This document shows, piece by piece, positions 1 to 5,782 of a stretch of DNA of 5,782 nt; the stretch's first letter is position 1; the number at the start of each line of letters is the position of its first letter. The notes under the pieces were generated by a model. That model had not been told where the DNA came from. It saw nothing but the letters and a program-made list of their open reading frames with translations, and ran no database searches. The translations under genes and the position numbers were made by a program. This stretch comes from an uncultured Allomuricauda sp. Its GTDB lineage: Bacteria > Bacteroidota > Bacteroidia > Flavobacteriales > Flavobacteriaceae. The DNA is taken from positions 1 to 5,782 of the forward strand of contig CALDPL010000518.1 in the NCBI GenBank assembly GCA_937911965.1, in the 5' to 3' direction.

Positions 1-312
1 TACTTTGAGGATGAATTTTTCAATGGGAACCAAGTGGACTTTTGGCATGAAATCGATGAGGATGATGACCTTGACATCGAACCCTATATGCCCGGGGATG
101 TGGTGGAGGTTGAAATGTACGGGATTTCAAGGGATTATTACGATTTCATAAAAGTCATCATTGATCAACTCAGGGGAGGCGGACCTTTCAGTGCCACACC
201 GGTGGGGGTACGGGGAAATTGCATCAACGAGACAGATCCGCAGAACTACGCCTATGGATACTTCAGATTGGCCCAAAAGGTGAGTGCCCGGTACACCTTT
301 ACAGAGGATTGA
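1..312 (+). CDS. DUF4249 family protein, C-terminal part (5' end outside window)
   Basis: The frame is open from base 1 to a TGA at 310-312, giving 103 visible residues. A GTG at 34-36 is in frame, but it is not a credible start because the same family-like sequence continues upstream of it (YFEDEFFNG, residues 1-9). Features resembling the DUF4249 C-terminus are the early FFNG turn, PGDVVEVEMYGIS (31-43) followed by a YYDFIKVI helix (46-53), GGGPF (59-63), and the closing N-x-x-x-x-DP...YGYF pattern (73-88). An acidic patch (EIDEDDDLDIE, 17-27) precedes the PGD motif. DUF4249 proteins are mostly predicted outer-membrane or periplasmic lipoproteins of Bacteroidota, often encoded next to TonB-dependent receptors; their molecular role is not established. 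The signal peptide and lipobox would lie outside the window. The gene converges on the macroglobulin gene with a 20-base gap. The family call comes from remembered motif patterns, not a search, so another beta-rich envelope lipoprotein is possible. Confidence 0.68.
   Translation, partial: YFEDEFFNGNQVDFWHEIDEDDDLDIEPYMPGDVVEVEMYGISRDYYDFIKVIIDQLRGGGPFSATPVGVRGNCINETDPQNYAYGYFRLAQKVSARYTFTED
276..300. repeat. 7-base inverted repeat near the gene ends, possible weak terminator for the minus-strand gene
   Basis: AAAGGTG (276-282) and CACCTTT (294-300) are perfect complements separated by 11 bases. Read on the minus strand, this hairpin lies about 33 bases beyond the macroglobulin stop, and its 3' arm ends in CACCTTTT before GGG. 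The position suits a terminator, but the stem is short, only partly G+C, and the T-run is four bases. It also lies in the coding sequence of the DUF4249-type gene. The repeat itself is certain; terminator function is a weak guess. Confidence 0.3.
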
Positions 313-332
313 AATTGGACAGATCACGCCCC
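313..332. other. 20-base gap between two convergent stop codons
   Basis: The TGA of the left gene ends at 312 and the TAA of the right gene, read on the minus strand, occupies 333-335. The gap is too short for a promoter and an independent terminator. Only a 5-base inverted repeat (TGGAC 316-320 with GTCCA 336-340) is seen, with no T-run after it. No classical terminator can be supported inside the gap, so transcripts from both sides may overlap. Confidence 0.85.
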
Positions 333-3300
333 TTAGTCCACCCGGACCCTTTCTCCCCTGGAATGTGCCGAAAACTCCGGGGCATACATACTCTGAAGCC
401 TGGAAATCCCAGTTGAGAAATCCCCACTGTTGTTGACCCGCAATCGGTATTCGAGGATATGGGTCCCCTTGGGGAGCCTATCAAAGAAAAAGTGGGTGGC
501 CACATCCTTGGTGGATTGATAATAGCCCAGTCCGTCCTGCCATTTGTACGCGGACAGCACATCCACCGGCTCCAGGCCCGATGCCCGTGAATCCTTTAAA
601 TGCACGAATTCCAATTCCTCTTTGGAACTTATGGTCAATCGTATGGTTATTAAATCTCCAAGGGCCAAGGAATTGGTTTTTCCAAGGGGAAGCAGTTCTT
701 CTCCATCCACTGTTTTTTTATGGAGGAAGAGGGTCTTGTCCACCTGTAAATCCCCGTCTTCCGAAGCCGTTACACGGTCCAGCTGCTCAAAATATTGCCA
801 ATACACTCCCCCAAAGCCCGGGACATCTGCCTTGTTTTCTATTTTTATGGTAGCCAGATCCTTTGTGATTTCATCCGCTGTCCAATCCACTTTGAAATAT
901 CCCGTACCGGCTTCGATTTGGGTGGCTTCAAACTTTTCTGCGGGAATTTCTTGGCCTGCGATGGAGATCGAAGTGTTCCCCTCCACCGACAACCAATCGC
1001 TTCCTTGAAGGAGCAGGGCATAGATAGCCTCAGTGGTAGCTTTGGTCGTGGGCCATTGATGGGTACGCTTGTTTTTCATAAGCCATAATTTCAGGGCATC
1101 GATAGTGACTTTGTCACTACCGATTTCGCTGAAGGCCTCGATCATCAGGGCCTGGGTTTCGATTGGTGCCCGATACCACCACCAGCCCGGAAGGTTGTCC
1201 TTCCAGTACATGCCATTTTCATCGCTCAGGACGGCCTGCTCCCCAAGGGCTTCCACTATTTGTTGGGCCAGTTTCCCCTTGCCGTTCCTGTGCATCAAAA
1301 GGGCGATCATTCCCTTATTGTAAAGGGGCTCGACCAGCCAGGTTTCCTCTAGTTTTTCCATGATTAGGGAATGAACTCTTTGTGCTTTCGCCTCCATGGG
1401 AAATCGGTCCATGAAGAAGCTTCTGGCATACAAAAAATGAATATCGCCCACCCTGGGACGGTCCTTTATCGAATCCGTGGCGATTCTCAGGAGGTGGTCA
1501 TGATCTTCTAGGAATTTTTTGTCCAAATAGTTTATGGCCCCTCCGATCAAATCCCAGATCTGTGGGTCCTTTTCTTCAAGGACATTCAATGTTTTTAGAT
1601 GGCCAAAGCCAGCCAGAATATGACGCGTGATGAAAGGGTTCACCAGCCCTCCGGAAAACCATGGAAAACCACCCGAAGAGTGTTGTACCTCCCTTAACCG
1701 ATCCAATTCCCCCCTTTGATGTTCCGACAGGGCCTCTTTCCCAAATAGCCTGCCGAGTTTCGCCTGATTGTTTTTTTCATTTTTTGATTCAAGGGCCCAA
1801 GGTGCTTCGGAAAGCAAAATAGATCGCAGTTCGGCATTTTTTTCCAAAGGGGACACCAAGGAATCGGCCTCCGTCCAACTTTGGAATACCTTCTCGATTT
1901 TGGGATTGCTCCTGGAAATATATTGGGCTATGGCATTGGCATAATACCTCGAAAAGACCTGCTCGGCGCAATCATGTGGAAATTCCATTAAAAAAGGCAG
2001 GGATTTGATGGCCGTCCATGCGGGGTTTGAAGTATACTCCAAACTAAACCGGTGATTGTCCATGCTGGGAGAGGTCTCCTGGAGCAACTTGTCAAAAACC
2101 ACCTCCTTGGTACTGCCGGGCATGACCCAGATCGGTTTGGACTCGGTGATAAGGCTCCTATTGGACAAAACGGGAATGACCATTCCTTCCCCATCGCTTT
2201 TGTTTCCAGCCTTGGCCACAATTTTAAGTTCTATGGCATTCAACGCCTCTGGAATGGCCAAGCGCCAGGAAACGGTGGATTCACCACTGGGGGCAATTTG
2301 AAAGTTTTGGATCTTGTCCTTATCAAAAAGTACAAAATCCAAGGATTCGTTGGTTTGGGCATCAAAAAGTTGCAGTGCGGCAGTGCCCGCTTGTGGATTG
2401 GAGGTAAGGTTGCCTATCTTGGTGGACAGGTCCAAGGTATCCCCTTCCCTGAAAAAACGGGGATAGTTGGGAATGACCATGAGGTCCTTTTGGGTCAGGG
2501 CAATTTTCTCCAGCAGGCCCACTTCCCCCGCCTTGGTATGGGCCAACATCATAAAACGCCATTGGGTCAATGCTTGTGGGGAATCAAAGTTGATGTGGAT
2601 TTCCCCTTTGCGGTCCGTGGTCAGATTGGGGAAAAAGAAGGCAGTTTCCTTAAGGTCGGTCCTTTGCTCTACCTGTAGGGTACGCTCCAATCCTTTTTTG
2701 GTGGTGACGATCAGCACCCCATTGCGTCCCCGTTCCCCATAGAGTGCAATGGCGGAAGCATCTTTCAACACCGTGATGTCCACCAGTTCCGAGGGTTGGA
2801 TCACATTGGACAAGTCCTGACCTGGACCAGGCCCATATAGGACGCCATCCAATACCAAAAGAGGTCGATCTCCAGGGTTCATGGTACTCAGTCCCCGGAG
2901 TATGACAAGACCTTCTTCCCCCAGGTCCTCATCTTCCCGGACAATATCCGGCCCCAGTACCTTCCCGGACAAACTTCCCGCCTTTGAAAATTCTGCCTCG
3001 GCTATACTATTATTATGCACTAGCCCATACCCGGCAACCACCACTTCCTCCAAGAACTGGCTGTTTTCCTCCAGGATGTAGTTGAAGGTACCGGACCCTG
3101 ATATATAGACCTGCCCATTTTCAAAACCTATGTAGCTGAATATCAAAACGGAACCAACGGGAGCATTGATTGAATAAAATCCATTGAAATCCGTTTGGGT
3201 ACCCTCGTTCGATCCGTTGATCAAGATACTGACCCCGGGTAGGGGATTGCCTTGCTCATCCGTTACCAAGCCAGAAACATTGCCTTGGACCACTTGGGGC

Positions 3301-5782
3301 CTTTCCACCTTGGACTTTAACTTTTGAAGATAACGATTGTTTGCGGTTATCGGGCTGCCAAAGTCCAATCCAAACCAATCCAGTTTGTGATAGTTCTTCA
3401 AAAGGCCGGTCAGATGGACAAAGTAGGCATGTTGCAGGTTCCGGAACCCTAGGGTCCCAAAGCTGTGATGTCCATTGATACCGGGAATGTAAGTACCGTA
3501 AATGGGTCCAATTCCCCTCAATGGCTCCCACCGGTGCTTTTTGAATTGATCCAGGGAAGTGTCGTACATGCTCGCAAGGACCTCTGCCTTGGCCACCTTA
3601 TGGTCTGAATTGCTTATTTTAAAACTCCAACTTTCCCTGGCATCCGGTTGAAGTCTATCTCTAAAGCTAAGGGTCTCTATGTTCAGGTTTTTGGAAGGTT
3701 CGGGGATGACCACTTCAAACTGTTCGGTATACAGGCTGTTGTACTTGACAAAATACAAATTGAAGCTTATTTTGTCCTTAAAGTATTCCTTGATGGGCAC
3801 TTTTATACGGGTCACCCCTTCTCCAATATCCAGATTCTCTTGGTAAAATTTGTATTCCTTCCAATATCCGTCCAAAAAGACCTTCAATCCCTTGCAAGCC
3901 GTGGTGAACTGTAAAAGAACATAACCATCCTTTTTGATATCCTTGTTCATTGCCCGGTATGAGAAAAGTTGGCTTTTGGGCAGATGACTGCCCTTGCTGT
4001 CCGTAAGGTCGAACCTTTTCTCAAGGGTCACTGTGTCTTTCGCCCGGTCCATGGCCTTGAGCACCACGGTATAGGAAGCTGTTTCCCAAGTGGCCATACC
4101 TTCCAGTTCCACCTTTATCTCACCTTGGGTATCCAGTTCGGTCCTGAACACGCTTTTCCCCTTCTTCCAATGCTCCTTTAAATCGGTACTGTCATAGGGC
4201 TCATGGGGAAACAGTTCACGGAACAGTTTTTTTTCAATAATTGGGGATTCGACCACTCCCCAGGGCTTCTCCCGAAAGACTTGTTCCGGTTCCTGCAATT
4301 GGAACACTTCGATTTCCAAACGGGCAGGAATGGGCTGGGCATTTAAGTTCTCAGTGGAAACCTTTAGGAAATTGGTCTGGTCCCTATTGAGAATGGAACC
4401 GATGTTCAGTTCGGCCATAAGGTTGTGATAGCCTACCCGAATCCGGATTTTTGACTCCCTGGTCTCGCCATTGGAGTCGGTGACGGCGGCTTTTATGGTG
4501 AAGGCATATTGGGCCTTTTGGTCACTGGGAACATTCGCGTCCGCGGTGGCCACAAAGGGAATATCAAAACCACCTTCCCCGTCCGTCCTGATTTCTCCCT
4601 GGGCAATGATATCGGCACTATGGCCATAAGTTATTCGATAGCCCATAAATGCCCTGCCTCGCTCCACGGTATATTGTACGGCCGCATCCTTGATGGGAGT
4701 TCCCATCAAGGCCAGTGCGCTGCCTTTTACCAAGGCGGAATCCCCGACCAGAAGGTTTTCTTTCATCGGGTCAAACTCCACCTTAAAACGGGGCCTTTTG
4801 TATTCTTCCACCGAAAACCGTACTTCTGCGGGTTCAAAATCATCGATCTTTTTCCAATACCGATCATACTTTCCCGGTCTCGTCCCAAAATCCTCATCCA
4901 TTTCGATCCTAAATTCCCCGGTAAGTACCTTGGACGGAATCATATATTCCCCGTGGACAGAACCATATTCATTGGTTTTCAACCGTAATTTTTGCAGTTC
5001 CTCCCCATTGGCGTCATAGATGAAAAGATTGACCCAGACATCTGGGACCACTTTGATATTTTCTCTGCTGTTTTCCGTCAATATTCCCTTGAAATAAAGG
5101 GTCTGCCCTGGACGGTAGATGCTTCTATCCAAGAACAATGACATCATGGCCCGGGTCCCTTCTCCCTTTTTGGATTTTGGGGCAGGTCCGGGATACAGCC
5201 AAAATTTAACCTTTGGAAGGGAATCCCCATCTTTTCTGACAGTCAGCTCGACCTGATTTGATTCTTTAAGGGGTGGATTGTAATTATAATTCCCCAAGGG
5301 GCCCGTCTTTCCCTTTTCCACAAGGCCTTTTTCATTGCTGATAACGACTGTGCTCCCCTCGATGGGATTTCCGGTCCATCGATCCAAAATCCTAAGGCTT
5401 AATCCTTCAGGGGTCTGGGAAGACAGAAGGACCAGCTTGGTCACATGGACCTTTTGGTAAGCATAGATCTGGTCGGTTTCAAGGGGATCTTTGATCTTGG
5501 TTGCCACGACCAAATAGTCTCCGGCCGGGAGTGCCGGCATGTTTATCTCGGTCTCACTTCCATAATGGTCCCCTCTGTTTTTCAATTGATGAAATTCATG
5601 GGCAACGGGACTCCTCGATTTTATGGTCCAAAGGGCAAGACTGTCCTTTTTTCCCAGTGTCCCTTTTTGTAGGTAGGTATGGGGAAGGGGGTATACATTG
5701 ATATGAAGACCATCAATATTGGTATGGTCCACCTTGGCCAAAAAGGGAAGGTCGGGGACAACATATTCCTCGATTTCAAGGT
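333..5782 (-). CDS. Alpha-2-macroglobulin family protein with inserted carboxypeptidase-regulatory and TonB-receptor plug domains (N-terminus outside window)
   Basis: This is one unbroken frame of 1815 visible residues (residue 1 = codon 5778-5780) ending at TAA 333-335. It is 5' partial: a TTG at 5739-5741 could be taken as a start, but in-frame family-like sequence (LEIEEYVVPDLPF) precedes it. Order of domains: N-terminal MG sequence (about 10-210); MG2 with FLDRSIYRPGQTLYFKG (216-232); MG3 starting near FSVEEYKRPRFKVEF (322-336); further MG domains; bait-region-type domain with SMYDTSLDQF (737-746); carboxypeptidase-regulatory-like domain (832-906); TonB-box-like LEEVVVAGYG (910-919); plug (930-1030); A2M domain with ETAFFFPNLTTD (1045-1056); thioester domain with CAEQ (1271-1274), SSGGFPWFSGG (1368-1378) and WPTTKATTEAIYALL (1576-1590); MG10-like C-terminus with SGLEPVDVLSAYKW (1734-1747) and SMYAPEF (1797-1803). 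Macroglobulins trap proteases that cleave the bait region, which exposes a Cys-Gln thioester; bacterial members act in the cell envelope. Only two cysteines are visible (629 and 1271). The C-terminus looks complete. Bacteroidota relatives usually carry a longer N-terminal region, so perhaps a few hundred residues are missing. Confidence 0.95.
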   Translation of the reverse strand, partial: LEIEEYVVPDLPFLAKVDHTNIDGLHINVYPLPHTYLQKGTLGKKDSLALWTIKSRSPVAHEFHQLKNRGDHYGSETEINMPALPAGDYLVVATKIKDPLETDQIYAYQKVHVTKLVLLSSQTPEGLSLRILDRWTGNPIEGSTVVISNEKGLVEKGKTGPLGNYNYNPPLKESNQVELTVRKDGDSLPKVKFWLYPGPAPKSKKGEGTRAMMSLFLDRSIYRPGQTLYFKGILTENSRENIKVVPDVWVNLFIYDANGEELQKLRLKTNEYGSVHGEYMIPSKVLTGEFRIEMDEDFGTRPGKYDRYWKKIDDFEPAEVRFSVEEYKRPRFKVEFDPMKENLLVGDSALVKGSALALMGTPIKDAAVQYTVERGRAFMGYRITYGHSADIIAQGEIRTDGEGGFDIPFVATADANVPSDQKAQYAFTIKAAVTDSNGETRESKIRIRVGYHNLMAELNIGSILNRDQTNFLKVSTENLNAQPIPARLEIEVFQLQEPEQVFREKPWGVVESPIIEKKLFRELFPHEPYDSTDLKEHWKKGKSVFRTELDTQGEIKVELEGMATWETASYTVVLKAMDRAKDTVTLEKRFDLTDSKGSHLPKSQLFSYRAMNKDIKKDGYVLLQFTTACKGLKVFLDGYWKEYKFYQENLDIGEGVTRIKVPIKEYFKDKISFNLYFVKYNSLYTEQFEVVIPEPSKNLNIETLSFRDRLQPDARESWSFKISNSDHKVAKAEVLASMYDTSLDQFKKHRWEPLRGIGPIYGTYIPGINGHHSFGTLGFRNLQHAYFVHLTGLLKNYHKLDWFGLDFGSPITANNRYLQKLKSKVERPQVVQGNVSGLVTDEQGNPLPGVSILINGSNEGTQTDFNGFYSINAPVGSVLIFSYIGFENGQVYISGSGTFNYILEENSQFLEEVVVAGYGLVHNNSIAEAEFSKAGSLSGKVLGPDIVREDEDLGEEGLVILRGLSTMNPGDRPLLVLDGVLYGPGPGQDLSNVIQPSELVDITVLKDASAIALYGERGRNGVLIVTTKKGLERTLQVEQRTDLKETAFFFPNLTTDRKGEIHINFDSPQALTQWRFMMLAHTKAGEVGLLEKIALTQKDLMVIPNYPRFFREGDTLDLSTKIGNLTSNPQAGTAALQLFDAQTNESLDFVLFDKDKIQNFQIAPSGESTVSWRLAIPEALNAIELKIVAKAGNKSDGEGMVIPVLSNRSLITESKPIWVMPGSTKEVVFDKLLQETSPSMDNHRFSLEYTSNPAWTAIKSLPFLMEFPHDCAEQVFSRYYANAIAQYISRSNPKIEKVFQSWTEADSLVSPLEKNAELRSILLSEAPWALESKNEKNNQAKLGRLFGKEALSEHQRGELDRLREVQHSSGGFPWFSGGLVNPFITRHILAGFGHLKTLNVLEEKDPQIWDLIGGAINYLDKKFLEDHDHLLRIATDSIKDRPRVGDIHFLYARSFFMDRFPMEAKAQRVHSLIMEKLEETWLVEPLYNKGMIALLMHRNGKGKLAQQIVEALGEQAVLSDENGMYWKDNLPGWWWYRAPIETQALMIEAFSEIGSDKVTIDALKLWLMKNKRTHQWPTTKATTEAIYALLLQGSDWLSVEGNTSISIAGQEIPAEKFEATQIEAGTGYFKVDWTADEITKDLATIKIENKADVPGFGGVYWQYFEQLDRVTASEDGDLQVDKTLFLHKKTVDGEELLPLGKTNSLALGDLITIRLTISSKEELEFVHLKDSRASGLEPVDVLSAYKWQDGLGYYQSTKDVATHFFFDRLPKGTHILEYRLRVNNSGDFSTGISRLQSMYAPEFSAHSRGERVRVD
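1959..1970 (-). other. Thioester motif CAEQ of the macroglobulin
   Basis: Residues 1271-1274 are C-A-E-Q (C1271 codon 1968-1970), matching the C-x-E-Q signature in which the Cys side chain and the Gln form an internal thioester. It lies in LMEFPHDCAEQVFSRYYANA, where the flanking pattern P-x-x-C-x-E-Q-x-x-S-R fits thioester-containing macroglobulins. Those that have lost the bond lack the Cys or the Gln, and both are present here. The two residues before the Cys are HD rather than the YG common in animal and many proteobacterial members. The protein is therefore predicted to be able to attach covalently to a target on activation. Confidence 0.93.
2691..2993 (-). other. TonB-dependent receptor plug domain (SusC/RagA type) inside the macroglobulin
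   Basis: Residues 930-1030 contain the hallmark plug sequences in the correct order: a short LSGKVLG element, VILRGLSTMNPGDRPLLVLDGV (R962, G963, D978, G979), the SELVDITVLKDASAIALYG block and RGRNGVLIVTTKKG. In SusC-type receptors these lead into a 22-strand outer-membrane barrel. Here the chain passes after about 14 residues into the macroglobulin A2M domain (ETAFFFPNL), so no barrel is encoded. The front part looks shorter than in a full SusC plug: about 40 residues separate the GYG of the TonB box from VILRG, and the usual longer LQGRVAGVxV stretch is reduced. The domain call is firm. Possible roles such as scaffold, docking to a receptor or TonB contact are inference. Confidence 0.9.
3024..3053 (-). 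other. TonB-box-like segment LEEVVVAGYG
   Basis: Residues 910-919 match the (L)(D/E)EVVVxGYG segment found between the carboxypeptidase-regulatory domain and the plug of SusC/RagA receptors, where it corresponds to the TonB-interacting region. All three central valines and the GYG ending are kept. Whether it contacts TonB in a protein without a receptor barrel cannot be judged from sequence. It may simply be a linker inherited with the cassette. Confidence 0.7.
3063..3287 (-). other. Carboxypeptidase-regulatory-like (CarboxypepD_reg) domain inside the macroglobulin
   Basis: Residues 832-906 of the visible protein read as a typical SusC-type N-terminal beta-sandwich. It opens with GNVSGLVTDEQGNPLPGVSI, then has the G-T-x-T-D-x-x-G-x-(FY) turn (GTQTDFNGFYSI), the LIFSYIGF strand and the short GTFNYILEE ending. 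In TonB-dependent receptors of Bacteroidota this domain precedes the TonB box and plug. Here it follows the bait-region-type domain of a macroglobulin after a linker ending KSKVERPQVVQ. There is no stop, frameshift or obvious change in composition at its borders, so it is an integral part of the protein. The family identification is strong; its role in this setting is unknown. Confidence 0.92.
4688..4711. repeat. 24-base near-perfect palindrome inside the macroglobulin gene
   Basis: CCTTGATGGGA (4688-4698) and TCCCATCAAGG (4701-4711) are perfect 11-base complements around a two-base centre (GT). It encodes ALMGTPIKD in an MG domain (about residues 357-365). In mRNA it could fold as a stem of about 10 base pairs with a very small loop. 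There is no T-run after it on either strand, so it is not an intrinsic terminator. It may be chance within codon choice, or a protein-binding or RNA-structure site. Confidence 0.55.

Noticed and set aside
34..312. Complete 92-residue small protein starting at GTG 34
   Set aside because: The frame is open to base 1 with family-like sequence before the GTG, so this is the tail of a longer gene.
316..340. TGGAC/GTCCA inverted repeat as a terminator
   Set aside because: The stem is only five bases with a 15-base loop and no T-run on either strand.
544..1008. Plus-strand open frame of 154 codons
   Set aside because: It is antisense to the macroglobulin C-terminal region; its serine- and proline-rich composition is typical of a shadow frame and no family is recognised.
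2171..2480. Direct repeat GGGAATGACCAT (2171-2182 and 2469-2480)
   Set aside because: Both copies encode the short peptide MVIP in separate strands of the A2M region; a 12-base match explained by shared peptide and codons is not meaningful.
2052..2678. Plus-strand open frame of 208 codons
   Set aside because: It lies wholly antisense to conserved A2M-domain coding sequence, has no recognisable domain, is glycine-rich in a way expected from reverse-complement codons, and has no visible ribosome binding site or partner genes.
2691..3287. A separate TonB-dependent receptor gene fragment or insertion
   Set aside because: No stop, start, frameshift or terminal repeats border the region; it is in frame with macroglobulin sequence on both sides and no barrel strands follow, so it is a domain of one protein.
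4509..4988. Plus-strand open frame of 159 codons
   Set aside because: It is antisense to the N-terminal MG domains and shows no start signal or recognisable motif.

Overview
The window looks like chromosomal DNA from a member of Bacteroidota, most likely a flavobacterium. This rests on the proteins: a DUF4249-type C-terminus, a SusC-style carboxypeptidase-regulatory plus plug cassette, and a Bacteroidota-type alpha-2-macroglobulin. Base composition looks moderate (G+C somewhere in the forties by eye). Genus cannot be fixed from this sequence.

Layout: two protein genes, both cut by the window edges, meet tail to tail. Bases 1-312 (+) are the last 103 codons of a probable DUF4249 outer-membrane lipoprotein. 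A 20-base gap (313-332) follows. Bases 333-5782 (-) are one uninterrupted reading frame of 1815 visible codons that ends at a TAA (333-335) and runs off the right edge, so its true start, signal peptide and promoter are outside. No RNA gene, mobile element, CRISPR array or gene-free stretch over 300 bases is seen.

The large gene is the point of interest. It encodes a thioester-containing bacterial alpha-2-macroglobulin (MG domains, bait-region-like domain, A2M domain, thioester domain with an intact CAEQ motif, C-terminal MG10-like domain). About 200 residues normally found at the front of SusC/RagA TonB-dependent receptors are inserted between the bait-region domain and the A2M domain: a carboxypeptidase-regulatory-like beta-sandwich, a TonB-box-like LEEVVVAGYG, and a plug domain. 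No outer-membrane barrel follows; the reading frame returns directly to macroglobulin sequence. Similar fusions probably exist among Bacteroidota database proteins, but I know of no established function for the graft.

How they may work together (inference): DUF4249 genes often sit beside TonB-dependent receptor genes, so a real receptor may lie to the left of the window. The macroglobulin would be an envelope protease trap, and its plug module may tie it to the TonB/outer-membrane receptor machinery. The convergent layout means the two genes are not in one operon.
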